Shown here one piece after another: positions 17,768 through 26,412 of a stretch of 64,000 bases of DNA (its first letter is position 1; the number at the start of each line of letters is the position of its first letter). Source of the stretch: Arthrobacter sp. C2 (lineage in GTDB: Bacteria > Actinomycetota > Actinomycetes > Actinomycetales > Micrococcaceae); NCBI GenBank assembly GCA_024207135.1, contig CP042428.1:992001-1056000 (forward strand), read 5' to 3'. Below the pieces are notes generated by a model. It searched no databases and had not been told where the DNA came from. It was given only the letters and a program-made list of their open reading frames with translations. A program made the position numbers and the translations under genes.

Positions 17768-18517
17768 ATGGAAAACCAGACCCTGATCGATGCCGGAAGG
17801 CCCGACACCGGATCATACCGAACCACCGCCAAGATCGTGGGAACCATCTACATCGCGGGGATGGTGATCGGCATTTCCGGAAATATCCTGATCCTATCCA
17901 TCCTTTCCGCGCCGGATCGATTCGCCTCGATTTCGCAAAACAGCATGCTGCTGGCCGTTGCAGCACTGTGCTGGTTGCTGACCGTGGCCGGAGACATCGC
18001 CCACGGAATCCTGATGTTCCCCATCCTGCGCCAGCACAGCGAGCGGATGGCCGTTGGCTACCTCGGCTTCAGGATCATCGATGCCACTTTTATTGCCATC
18101 ATGGTCATGGTGATCCTTGCCCAGGTTCCCCTGGCCAAGGAGGCGGCAACATCCGAAGTTTCCCTGCAAAGCCTGAGCGCCGTGTTCATGCAGATGCAGC
18201 TCTACGCCTACAGCATTGCTATGTTTACACTGGGCATTGCCGGGCTGATTGTGTGTTGGGTCTTCTACAAGGCAGACCTTCTTCCGCGGGCCCTGGCCAT
18301 TTGGGGTCTCGCCGGTTACGCGATCATCCTGGGCGGATCCGCCCTGGAGGTCTTGGGCTTCGACTTGATGTCCGTCCACGCCATGCCGGGAGGCCTCTGG
18401 GAAGTCTTCATCGGCGTCTGGCTGATTGCCAAGGGCTTCAAGAACCTGTCCATGCGTTCCGGGACACCGGTTGGGCCGGTGATGCCCCTCCCGGCGCCGC
18501 TACCCAAGGTGAAGTGA
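17768..18517 (+). CDS. DUF4386 family membrane protein
   Basis: A 249-residue membrane protein with about six segments, a distant relative of its upstream neighbour (GTIYIAGMVIGISGNILIL; LWEVFIGVWLIAKGFKN at the C-terminus, matching the neighbour's GIWLVVKGFK). Its role is unknown. AAGGAC lies before the ATG. The 261 bases between the two DUF4386 genes carry no recognisable gene, so an old duplication followed by divergence is likely. Confidence 0.75.
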   Translation: MENQTLIDAGRPDTGSYRTTAKIVGTIYIAGMVIGISGNILILSILSAPDRFASISQNSMLLAVAALCWLLTVAGDIAHGILMFPILRQHSERMAVGYLGFRIIDATFIAIMVMVILAQVPLAKEAATSEVSLQSLSAVFMQMQLYAYSIAMFTLGIAGLIVCWVFYKADLLPRALAIWGLAGYAIILGGSALEVLGFDLMSVHAMPGGLWEVFIGVWLIAKGFKNLSMRSGTPVGPVMPLPAPLPKVK

Positions 18518-18627
18518 TCCCCGGTCGCGCGCATTGCCCTTCAAGCAAACTCTCTGACAGACGCGCCAACGAGCTTTGGATGCGAGCAGTGGGACATGAC
18601 ACGCCCACCGTCCCTGCTGGGGCTTGA

Positions 18628-18885
18628 GTGCAAGAATTCGCTGCAGGGCCCTCCGTGACGGGAGCCGATGAAGGGTCGTTCTGGTCGTCGTCAAAGCGAT
18701 TGCCTTGCCACGAGCTCGTCGCACCCCATCCATTCCGTACCGCCGCACGCGGGCCGCGGCTGGCCGCTGTGGAAACCGGACCGCTGGACGAAGCCGACGC
18801 ATCGATCGTGCTGGACACTGGGCTTTCCGCGAAAGCCGATGGCTTCGTTCCGCTTGCCGCACTTTGCGTCCACTTTGCCGACTGA
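18628..18885 (+). pseudogene. PIN-domain-like protein, second internally deleted remnant
   Basis: The frame contains HELVAPHPFRTAARG and ETGPLDEADA, which match residues 25-55 of the intact PIN-like protein at 12187. It continues directly with SIVLDTGLSAKADGFVPLAAL, which matches its C-terminus. About 50 central residues are missing in frame, and the N-terminus with the first aspartate is also lost. There is no good start or ribosome site. This is a decayed copy lying 6 kb from the intact gene. Confidence 0.55.
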
Positions 18886-18980
18886 AGAAATGGATTCGTC
18901 CGCTGGCTCCCTGCCTGCCCCGGCAGCCTTCCTCGTTTTCCTCCATCGCCTGAAGAACCTGCCGGTTTTCCCCAAACAAC

Positions 18981-19028
18981 AGCAGGACACGACCAAGCTC
19001 CCCCTGCGGGGTTTGGTGGTGTCCTGCT
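18981..19028 (-). terminator. Hairpin terminator after the DUF222/HNH gene
   Basis: An inverted repeat with arms AGCAGGACACGACCAA and TTGGTGGTGTCCTGCT (one mismatch), extended by CCCC/GGGG around a TGC loop. It lies 35 bases past the stop of the minus-strand HNH gene. Only a weak T-rich stretch follows, so it may stop transcription from both sides. Confidence 0.6.
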
Positions 19029-19062
19029 GGTCTTGAATTGGATGGATCTTTTCGCGGGTCCA

Positions 19063-20508
19063 TCAGCCGCCCGGCGGCCCCGTGCCGGGAAGGCCATCCT
19101 CGGATACGTTGCTTCGATGCAGCCCGGTTTTCATGCCCGGAAGGGGCGGTGCTTTCGAAATATAGGTGTGGCTGCTGGGTGTGGTGATGTTGAAGCTGTG
19201 CCGATCCCCGGGAGTCGGATGTTCGTCCCAGTCAGGTGCTTCCTTGGTCTGGTTGCAACTGAAGCAGCGACCCGAGGAATTGTCCTCGGTGGTTTTCCCG
19301 TTCTTCCGGACCTGCACCACATGGTCGATGTCGCGGATCTTTCCGTTGCAATAGGGGGTGCGGCAATATTGGTCACGCACCTTGATGAGCTTCTTCAGGT
19401 TTCCGCCAAAGCGCCGCGCCCTGGATTCCATTGCCACCAGCTGCCCGGTCCGGCTTTCAATGAACAGGCCCCTGACCCAGATCGCCAGTTCGTCCTCGGG
19501 ACCTGCCGCAACCATTTTCCTGGCTCGGTTCGCGCTGATAAATCCGTAGCCCGGTATCAGCACGGGCTCGTTGCTCTCCCCGGTCAAAACGGCGGCGTCC
19601 ATCACCAGCAGAATTTCAAGTGGGACGCCTCCGGCGACCTTGAGCCCGGTCATGAGCTCGTAGAAGGCGTCGGCCTGGATCTGCCCGGCACTTCGTTCTT
19701 CCCCGGGTTCCCTCTGGGCCTTTTCCGCTTCTCCGGCAAGCACTTGGAGAACGGCAATCCCCAGGGATAACGGCAGTGTCCCGCTGATCATGACCTCGTG
19801 GGCGTTGATCTGGTAACCACCGATGCAGCGGTTTTTCCAGGCTTTCGCCTCGAGATCCTCCTCGGTCTTGGGCTCCAGGATCTTCGCCCAGTAGGCAACG
19901 ATGTCAGCCAGCTTTGCCGTTCCCTGCTCGAAGCAGTTGTGCGTTTCTTCCCAGAGCAACCTGTCGACCAGTTGCCGGTTGGCGAGTTCCAGGTTCCGGG
20001 TTCCACTGATCACGATCTGGGCCTGCGCCCAAGTCACCTTGCCGTCCCGCAGTCCCTGTCGGGTCAAGGGCAGGTCCGCCCCCATCATCCTGGAGCTGTT
20101 CATGAATTGGGTCCCGCCCTTTGGCGAGATGCGCATGGCCAGCGCGACTTCCTTGGAGGCTCCCCAACCCGGGTTTTTTTCGCGGAGGTTACGCCTTTTC
20201 CGGGCGGCCGACAGGGAATCTTCGTAGGCCACGGCGTGGTCGGCCTGTTGCGCGAAGATCGCGCTCTTCGCGGCCTCCATCGCGGCGATGTTTTCCACGG
20301 TGTCGAAGTGGTCTGCAGGGATGTCCATGCGGTTCAGGCCGGAAGCCACGCACCTGATTCCGGCGGCGCCGTTGCTGGCAACATAGTCAGCCACCACCGC
20401 ATCCAAGTCGACGCCTTGGGCCTTGAGGTCCGCATACCCCAGTCCAGTGCCGGAACCATCTCTGGTGTTTCCGGCTGAAAGAGTACCGCCCGATGACTTC
20501 CTGGCCAT
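19063..20508 (-). CDS. DUF222 domain and HNH endonuclease family protein
   Basis: A 481-residue protein of the DUF222/13E12 type common in actinobacteria. The DUF222 part spans about residues 40-330. The C-terminal HNH nuclease has RDQYCRTPYCNGKIRDIDHV near 395, with zinc-binding cysteines, the catalytic DIDHV and the partner GRCFSCNQTKEAPDWD. Such genes occur in many copies in actinobacterial genomes; their biological role is unclear. The upstream region is AT-rich, with TATAGA about 18 bases before the ATG. A strong hairpin follows. Confidence 0.85.
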   Translation of the reverse strand: MARKSSGGTLSAGNTRDGSGTGLGYADLKAQGVDLDAVVADYVASNGAAGIRCVASGLNRMDIPADHFDTVENIAAMEAAKSAIFAQQADHAVAYEDSLSAARKRRNLREKNPGWGASKEVALAMRISPKGGTQFMNSSRMMGADLPLTRQGLRDGKVTWAQAQIVISGTRNLELANRQLVDRLLWEETHNCFEQGTAKLADIVAYWAKILEPKTEEDLEAKAWKNRCIGGYQINAHEVMISGTLPLSLGIAVLQVLAGEAEKAQREPGEERSAGQIQADAFYELMTGLKVAGGVPLEILLVMDAAVLTGESNEPVLIPGYGFISANRARKMVAAGPEDELAIWVRGLFIESRTGQLVAMESRARRFGGNLKKLIKVRDQYCRTPYCNGKIRDIDHVVQVRKNGKTTEDNSSGRCFSCNQTKEAPDWDEHPTPGDRHSFNITTPSSHTYISKAPPLPGMKTGLHRSNVSEDGLPGTGPPGG

Positions 20509-20615
20509 ATAACCAGTATAGAACGATTACCCGAAGTAGAAAATAGTTGTTTCACATTTTTCGTATAAATATTCTACTCACTACCGGCAGGTCTCCATTC
20601 TCCCCGAGCTGGATG

Positions 20616-21449
20616 CTATTTGCGCCCGGTGAAGTGCTCCATGGACTTGTACACCCCGAACACGCGCCCTGCGACGACGTCCCAGGCGGCAATCGGCAGC
20701 ACCCCGCGCAGCGCAGTGCTCAGCTTCACGGTCCAGGGCATCATCAGCATCGGCTGACCGTCCTTCATGGCCCGCCAGACCCTCTCGGTCACCGGGCCCG
20801 GCTCCAGCAGCGGGGTCAGCAGCGGCCCGCGGGCGCCGGCGAACATGCCGGTCTTGATGTAGGAGGGACAGAAGGTGGTCACCTTGATGTGCCGGTGCCC
20901 GGCCTGCACCAGTTCCAGGCGCAGCGAATCGCTCCAGCCGATCACCGCCCACTTGGAGGAGGAGTAGACGCTCATCTTCGGGTTGGCCAGCAGCCCGGCG
21001 GCAGAGGCCACGTTCACGATCCGCGAGGTTCGACCGCGGGAGATCATTTCGGGCAGGAATTCGCGGGTGATGTGCATCAGCGCGAGGGTGTTGATGTTCA
21101 TGGTCGCGGCGATGTCGGAGCGCTGGTCGTGTTCCCAGAAGTACTTGCCGCGCACGATGCCGGCGTTGTTGATCAGGATGTCCGGGGCCCCGACGCCGGA
21201 GCGCACCGCCTCGGCGGCTTCCTCGATGGATTCGAGCCGGGACACGTCCACCACCATGGTGTGGATCTGGCTGCCGCCGGCGCGCAGCTCGGCGGCCGTG
21301 CGCTCGAGCTCCGCCGCGTTGATGTCCCAGAGGATCACGTGGCTGGCATGGTCGCGGACGGCGAGCTGGGCATACATCTTGCCCATGCCCATGGCCGCCC
21401 CGGTGATGAGCACGGTCGATCCGGCCAGTGTGTCGATGACGGGGTTCAT
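20616..21449 (-). CDS. Short-chain dehydrogenase/reductase of the lipid cluster
   Basis: A 277-residue SDR with the cofactor motif TGAAMGMGKMYAQLAV near residue 17, NNAGIV near 93 and the catalytic YSSSKWAVIG near 158. The C-terminal part (TPLLEPGPVTERVWRAMKDG) is typical of SDRs that act on lipid or long-chain substrates. The start overlaps the stop of the AGPS-like gene as ATGA. A reductase acting on an alkyl- or acyl-dihydroxyacetone intermediate would fit the cluster, but that is inference. Confidence 0.75.
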   Translation of the reverse strand: MNPVIDTLAGSTVLITGAAMGMGKMYAQLAVRDHASHVILWDINAAELERTAAELRAGGSQIHTMVVDVSRLESIEEAAEAVRSGVGAPDILINNAGIVRGKYFWEHDQRSDIAATMNINTLALMHITREFLPEMISRGRTSRIVNVASAAGLLANPKMSVYSSSKWAVIGWSDSLRLELVQAGHRHIKVTTFCPSYIKTGMFAGARGPLLTPLLEPGPVTERVWRAMKDGQPMLMMPWTVKLSTALRGVLPIAAWDVVAGRVFGVYKSMEHFTGRK

Positions 21450-23137
21450 GGCTTCTCCTGGGTTGTTGTCGCGTTCTGGGGTGCGGGGATGAGTTTTCCG
21501 GGGTTCATGATGCCCGAAGGGTCAAGGGTTTCCTTGATGCCGGCCAGCACCGCGATGCCCAGGGCGCCGATTTCCGCCTCGAGGTACGGTGCGTGGTCGA
21601 TGCCCACCGCGTGGTGGTGGGTGATGGTGGCCCCGGCCGCGACGATGGCCTGGGAGGCGGCTTTTTTCACGCGGGCGTTTTGCGCCGGCCCGTCCTCCTC
21701 CAGCCCGGCCAGGAACGTGAAGTAGAGCGAGGCGCCGTCCGGGTAGACGTGGGAGATGTGGGCCTGCACGTACCCGGTTCCCCCGCCTTCCGCCAGGGCG
21801 TCGAGGATGGCGCCGCGCACCGCGGCGTAGGTGGCCTCGAGCCTGGTCCAGGTGGCGGCGGTTTCCAGGGTCTCGACCAGCACGCCGCGGGTCAGCAGCT
21901 CGTCGCGCAGGTAGGGCCCGGAAAAGCGCCCGCGCTCCCAGGCCCGGGCCGGTAGGGGTCCGACGTAAATCCCCCCGGCGGCGCGCAGGATCCGTGCGCT
22001 GCGCCGCTTGCGGGCGGCGGTTTCGCGCTTGGAACCCTCCCAGACGAACAGGGCGAGCGCGGGTGCGTGCTGGCCGCGCAGCCCGAGGTACCTGGACATG
22101 GCGGCGGTCTTGGGGCCGCCGAGCTTGAACGTGGCCGCAGTCTGGTCGGTGTCGCTGAGCCTGCACACGTGGGGCATGTCCCCGCGGACGCCCTCGTGGC
22201 GCAGCCGCCGCAGGGCTGCGGCCCCGGCGTCGAAGGATTCGAAGGACCAGGCGCCGTGGCTCCTGGATTCGGGCAGCGGGTGGATGAGCACCGTGGCGGA
22301 GGTGATGACGCCCAGGGTGCCCTCGGATCCCACGACGAGGTCCAGGAGCCTGGGCCCGGCGGCTGTCCCCGGTGCCGTCGAGCCGACGTCCATCGGGCCG
22401 GCGGGCGTCTCGAGATGGACGGCCTTGACCAGGTCGTCGGAGCGGCCGTACCCGGTGGAGGCCTGGCCGGCGGAGCGCGTGGCGACATAGCCGCCGAGGG
22501 TTGCCTCCTGGTGGCTTTGCGGGAAGTGGCCGAGGGTGAACCCCAGCGGCTCCAGGTCCGCCTCGATGGCCGGTCCGCGGATCCCGGCCTCGAAGGTGGC
22601 GGTGCGCGAGAGCGCGTCGAGGTGCAGCAGCTTGTCCATGCGCCGCATGTCGAGGGTGAGCACCCCGGAGAAGGGGCCGTGTTCCGGTTCGACTCCCCCG
22701 ACGACCGAGGTGCCCCCGCCGAAGGCGACCACGGCCAGGCGCCGCCGCACGCATAGTTCCAGGATCCGGCGCACCTGGTCGGCGCTGCCGGGGAAGAGGA
22801 CCGCGTCGGGCGCCTGCCGCGCGTCGCCGCCACGGATGCGCAGCAGGTCGGGCGTGCTCTTTCCGCCGGAGTGCAGGATGCGTTCGGTGCGTTCGGTCGA
22901 GACGTGGTCGACCCCGCAGATCCCGCGCAATTCGGCCAGCACTTCCTCGCCCAGGGCGGAGGTGTCCAATTCGATGTCCGCGAAGTCGACGGGCGGATGC
23001 GTGGCGTCCACGTGCCGAAGCCCGAGGGTGGCGCGCAGGTATTCGAGGCCGCCGGCGGCCAGCGGCTTGGCCCGGGCCGGGTCTCCCCAGCCGTACCAAA
23101 CCGAGCGGGGAATCGTCACTGTGTTCTGGGTCACCAT
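21446..23137 (-). CDS. FAD-binding oxidase similar to alkyldihydroxyacetonephosphate synthase
   Basis: A 563-residue flavoprotein of the PCMH/VAO type. The FAD domain has FPGSADQVRRILELC, FGGGTSVVGG and ATLGGYVATRSAGQASTGYG; the C-terminal cap ends in ETLDPSGIMNPGKL. The N-terminal YGWGDP motif is typical of the AGPS family. AGPS enzymes replace the acyl chain of acyl-dihydroxyacetone phosphate with an alkyl chain; bacterial homologues are often of unproven activity. The start is 17 bases from the divergent TetR start and the SDR follows by ATGA overlap. Rv2251 of Mycobacterium tuberculosis has the same neighbours. Confidence 0.7.
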   Translation of the reverse strand: MVTQNTVTIPRSVWYGWGDPARAKPLAAGGLEYLRATLGLRHVDATHPPVDFADIELDTSALGEEVLAELRGICGVDHVSTERTERILHSGGKSTPDLLRIRGGDARQAPDAVLFPGSADQVRRILELCVRRRLAVVAFGGGTSVVGGVEPEHGPFSGVLTLDMRRMDKLLHLDALSRTATFEAGIRGPAIEADLEPLGFTLGHFPQSHQEATLGGYVATRSAGQASTGYGRSDDLVKAVHLETPAGPMDVGSTAPGTAAGPRLLDLVVGSEGTLGVITSATVLIHPLPESRSHGAWSFESFDAGAAALRRLRHEGVRGDMPHVCRLSDTDQTAATFKLGGPKTAAMSRYLGLRGQHAPALALFVWEGSKRETAARKRRSARILRAAGGIYVGPLPARAWERGRFSGPYLRDELLTRGVLVETLETAATWTRLEATYAAVRGAILDALAEGGGTGYVQAHISHVYPDGASLYFTFLAGLEEDGPAQNARVKKAASQAIVAAGATITHHHAVGIDHAPYLEAEIGALGIAVLAGIKETLDPSGIMNPGKLIPAPQNATTTQEKP

Positions 23138-23146
23138 GCGATACAG

Positions 23147-23165
23147 TGTGACACATGACGTCACA
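23147..23165. promoter_or_regulatory. TetR operator candidate
   Basis: TGTGAC-N7-GTCACA is an inverted repeat that covers the ATG of the TetR gene (23155-23157) and lies 10 bases from the divergent flavoprotein start. TACAGT at 23142-23147 could serve as the -10 of a leaderless TetR mRNA. A dimeric TetR bound here would block both directions. Confidence 0.5.
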
Positions 23166-23751
23166 ACGTACCAGCAGCCCCGCCGACGAGGGCCTCCTGC
23201 TGGCCACGCGCGCCTCGGTGGTCCGCCACGGGGTGCGGCGCACCACCGCGAACGACATTGCCGAACGGGCGGGGGTCTCCCGCATGACCTTCTACCGCCG
23301 GATGGGCTCGGTGGAAAACGCCGTCCTGGCCACCCTGACCCGGGAGTTCCGCACCGCCGCCGCGGATGTCCGCTCGGCCTCCCCCGCCGGCACCGGGCGC
23401 GAACAGCTGGTGCACTTCGCCATCGCGTCCGTGCGGGTCTTCGCCACCTCGGAGCTGCTGGAATCGATTGCCGAGCGCGACCCCGAATTCCTCATCCCCT
23501 ACGTCACCGACAGGTTCGGCGCCAGCCAGCAGCTGATCCTGGACCAGCTCGAATCGCTGCTCGCCGCGGGGCAGGCCGACCACAGCATCGAGGCGGGCGA
23601 GGCCACCGCCGCCACGCTGCTGCTCGCCCTGCAGGGCGTGGCGCTCTCGGCGCGGCTGCTGCGCAAGAGCGGCACCTTCGACCCGACGCTGAAGGAGCTC
23701 GAGAAGATGCTCGTGCGGCACCTGACCCCGCAGCCGGGCGGCACCCGATGA
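23155..23751 (+). CDS. TetR-family transcriptional regulator
   Basis: A 198-residue regulator with the TetR helix-turn-helix at residues 25-55 (TTANDIAERAGVSRMTFYRRMG) and an all-helical ligand domain. It is the first gene of a plus-strand run with the GlpD-like dehydrogenase and the lipid kinase (ATGA overlaps) and is divergent from the AGPS-like/SDR pair. It therefore most likely controls the whole lipid cluster in response to a lipid-like ligand. Confidence 0.88.
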   Translation: MTSQRTSSPADEGLLLATRASVVRHGVRRTTANDIAERAGVSRMTFYRRMGSVENAVLATLTREFRTAAADVRSASPAGTGREQLVHFAIASVRVFATSELLESIAERDPEFLIPYVTDRFGASQQLILDQLESLLAAGQADHSIEAGEATAATLLLALQGVALSARLLRKSGTFDPTLKELEKMLVRHLTPQPGGTR

Positions 23752-25322
23752 GCAGGCAGGATCCGACCTGGATCAACGACGCCACCCGGCAGCGCTCGCT
23801 GGAGCATCTGGCCGGGCACGAAGTGGACGTGGCCGTCATCGGCGGCGGGATCACCGGGGCCGGCGTGGCGCTGGATGCGGCCAGCCGCGGGTTGTCCGTG
23901 GCATTGCTCGAATCCCGCGACTTCGGCTCCGGCACCAGCGGCTACAGCTCCAAGCTCGTCCACGGCGGGCTGCGCTACCTGGCTCGCGGAGACCTGCCCG
24001 TCGCCTGGGAATCGGCGGTGGAGCGGCGCTGGCTGATGCAGCACATCGCCCCGCACCTGATCCGCCCGCTGGGCTTCATCATCCCCGACACCACCGGCGC
24101 CCGGCGCGCCCAGACCGCCGCGGCGGGGGCCGGCGTGCTGCTCTACGACGCGCTGCGCCGCACCTCGGGCCTGCATTCCTCCATCCTGCCGCGCCCCCAG
24201 CTGCTCTCGAAGCAGGCCGTTGCGGCCATGGCGCCGGCCCTGGACACGCCAGGGTTGCGCCGCGGCCTGCTCTACTGGGACGGGCAGGTCATCGACGATG
24301 CGCGGCTGGTGCTGGCCGTGCTGCGCACCGCCGCCGGGCTCGGCGCCCATGTGCTGCGCGATGCCAAGGCGACCGCGATCACCGCCGGCTCCGTGGAGGC
24401 AATCGACACCCGGACCGGCGAATCCCTGGCCATCCGGGCTCGGAGCGTCATCAACGCCGCCGGCGTCTGGGCGGCCGATTTCGATGCCGGCCTGGAGCTG
24501 GTTCCGAGCCGCGGCACCCACCTGGTGGTGCGCGCCGCACGCCTGGGCAACCCGCATGCCGCCCACAGCGTGGCGGTCCCCGGGCACTTCGGCCGGTACG
24601 TCTTTGTGCTGCCCCAGCCGGAGGGCACGGTGTACATCGGGCTGACCGACCAGGAGGACCGCGACGCCGACGGCCACCGTCCCGCCGTGCCGGAGCACGA
24701 CATTGATTTCCTGCTCGGTGTCGTCAACCGGGTGCTCGATCCCCCGCTGGCCCGCACGGACGTGATCGGCTCCTTTGCCGGGCTGCGTCCGCTGGTGCGC
24801 TCCGCGCCGGCCAGCGGGTCCGGCGGCACCGCGGACATTTCCCGCCGGCACCTGGTGAAGGATGTTCCCGGGGAGCCGATCACCGTGGTGGGCGGGAAGC
24901 TGACCACCTACCGCCGCATGGCGCAGGACGCGGTGGACGTCGCAGCGGCCCGGCTCGGGGTCTCCACGCCGAGCCGGACCAGGCGGCTGCCGCTGGTCGG
25001 CGCCGCACACCGCAGCGCATTGGCCTCGCTGGACGCGCCGGCACGGCTGGTGGCCAAGTACGGCACGGAGGCGCCGGCGGTGCACGCCCTCGCCGGGGAA
25101 CACCCGCTGCTGGCCGAACCGCTCTTCGAGGGCACCGGGATCACCGGCGCTGAACTGCTCTTCGCCATCCGCGCCGAGGGGGCAACGGGCGTCGAAGACC
25201 TGCTGGAGCGCCGCACCCGGCTCTCCCTGGTGCCCGCGGACGCGGCCCGGGCCTCCGGCCGCGCCGCCGAGATCCTGGCGCTGGCAGCCGGCACCCCGTC
25301 CGTGGAAGGACCGGGCGCATGA
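23748..25322 (+). CDS. glpD: Glycerol-3-phosphate dehydrogenase, FAD-dependent (GlpD-like)
   Basis: A 524-residue FAD-dependent oxidoreductase with the dinucleotide motif AVIGGGITGAGVALDAASRG near residue 30 and the GlpD signature GTSGYSSKLVHGGLRYL. The C-terminal part has VVGGKLTTYRRMAQDAVD. Family knowledge: GlpD oxidises glycerol-3-phosphate to dihydroxyacetone phosphate at the membrane. That product is the backbone expected by the AGPS-like enzyme next door. Start and stop overlap the neighbours by ATGA. Cells often carry a second, catabolic glpD, so this copy is probably specialised. Confidence 0.82.
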   Translation: MSRQDPTWINDATRQRSLEHLAGHEVDVAVIGGGITGAGVALDAASRGLSVALLESRDFGSGTSGYSSKLVHGGLRYLARGDLPVAWESAVERRWLMQHIAPHLIRPLGFIIPDTTGARRAQTAAAGAGVLLYDALRRTSGLHSSILPRPQLLSKQAVAAMAPALDTPGLRRGLLYWDGQVIDDARLVLAVLRTAAGLGAHVLRDAKATAITAGSVEAIDTRTGESLAIRARSVINAAGVWAADFDAGLELVPSRGTHLVVRAARLGNPHAAHSVAVPGHFGRYVFVLPQPEGTVYIGLTDQEDRDADGHRPAVPEHDIDFLLGVVNRVLDPPLARTDVIGSFAGLRPLVRSAPASGSGGTADISRRHLVKDVPGEPITVVGGKLTTYRRMAQDAVDVAAARLGVSTPSRTRRLPLVGAAHRSALASLDAPARLVAKYGTEAPAVHALAGEHPLLAEPLFEGTGITGAELLFAIRAEGATGVEDLLERRTRLSLVPADAARASGRAAEILALAAGTPSVEGPGA

Positions 25323-26221
25323 AGGCGCCCTCGTCCGAGCCGGCCCTGCTGCTGGTCAATCCGACCTCGGGCCGCGGACGCGGCCTGAAACACTGGGAAC
25401 AAACGGCCGCCGCCCTGCACGCGGCCGGATTCACCCCGGTCGTCCGCATCACCGAAAGCCTGCAGGAGGCCACCGACCGGGCGCGCGCGGCCGCGGCCGG
25501 AACCCTGGTGGCGGTGCTGGGCGGGGACGGGTTCCTGGGCGCCGCTGCGGCCGGGGCCAGGGAGTCCGGCGCCATCCTGCTCCCGCTGGCCGGGGGCCGG
25601 GGCAACGACACGATCCGCCGCCTCGGGCTGGACCTCGACCCGGCCACGGCCGTGCGCCGGCTGCCGCGGCTGGTGGTGCGGCAATTGGACCTGGGGCTGG
25701 TCAACGGCCGCGCCTACTTCGGGGTCGCGAATGCCGGCTTCGACGGGCTGGCCAACGAATACGGCAACGGCGCCCGGATCAACCTCGGACCCTTCGTGTA
25801 CCTCTACGGCGGGCTGAAGGCGTTCCTTCAATGGCGCAACGTCACCTTCACCCTGGACGTGGACGGGGTGCAGCACACCGTTCCGGGCTGGTTTGTCGCA
25901 GTGGGAAACGTCGGCCAATACGGCGGAGGGCTGCACATCTGCCCGCTGGCCAAGGTCGACGACGGCCTGCTGGACGTGGTGTCCCTGGGCCAGGCCGGCA
26001 TCCTGGGCGTGGCCCTGACCTTCCTGCGTTCCTACCGCGGCACGCACCTGAGCCAGGGGAACATCACGTTCAGCCGCGGCCGCGAGATCACCATCAGCGC
26101 CAGCAAGCCGCTGAACATCTATGCCGACGGGGAAAACGTCGGCCCGCTGCCGGCCACCATCTCCATCGCACCGCGCGCGGTCAGCGTCCTGGTGCCCGCC
26201 GATTCCCCGGTGTTTGGCTGA
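25319..26221 (+). CDS. Diacylglycerol kinase-family lipid kinase
   Basis: A 300-residue lipid kinase of the DgkB/YegS type. Motifs: NPTSGRGRG at residue 14, AVLGGDGFLGAA near 62, AGGRGNDTIRRLG near 97, NAGFDGLANEY near 140 and YADGENVGPLP near 265. Family knowledge: such enzymes phosphorylate diacylglycerol or similar glycerol lipids with ATP. The order GlpD then lipid kinase, with ATGA overlap, matches a conserved actinobacterial set. The usual GGDGT motif reads GGDGF here, a small change in the nucleotide loop. Confidence 0.8.
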   Translation: MKAPSSEPALLLVNPTSGRGRGLKHWEQTAAALHAAGFTPVVRITESLQEATDRARAAAAGTLVAVLGGDGFLGAAAAGARESGAILLPLAGGRGNDTIRRLGLDLDPATAVRRLPRLVVRQLDLGLVNGRAYFGVANAGFDGLANEYGNGARINLGPFVYLYGGLKAFLQWRNVTFTLDVDGVQHTVPGWFVAVGNVGQYGGGLHICPLAKVDDGLLDVVSLGQAGILGVALTFLRSYRGTHLSQGNITFSRGREITISASKPLNIYADGENVGPLPATISIAPRAVSVLVPADSPVFG

Positions 26222-26318
26222 GGCGCCGGACCACCTGCCACTATCCAAATCCACGGGTCATGCCCGATAATCATTCAGTTGCATGCCTTGGGTGGGACGT
26301 GCGGCGACGGGAGCGGGC

Positions 26319-26342
26319 ATGTGCCTAGCCTTTCAGGCACAT
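26319..26342. repeat. Small hairpin upstream of the GH16 gene
   Basis: A perfect eight-base inverted repeat, ATGTGCCT and AGGCACAT, around an eight-base loop. It lies about 100 bases after the lipid kinase stop and 70 bases before the secreted hydrolase start. It may be a terminator for the lipid genes or part of the next leader. Confidence 0.4.
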
Positions 26343-26412
26343 CGGGTGGGGCCCGGTGTCCAGCCACGGGGCCATGGTGGTCCCCGGGTCACCGAACAGC
26401 GAAGGTCTTGCC

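Noticed and set aside
19063-20508. HNH gene as a homing endonuclease or mobile element
   Set aside because: DUF222/HNH genes are ordinary repeated chromosomal genes in actinobacteria; no target duplication or intron is visible.
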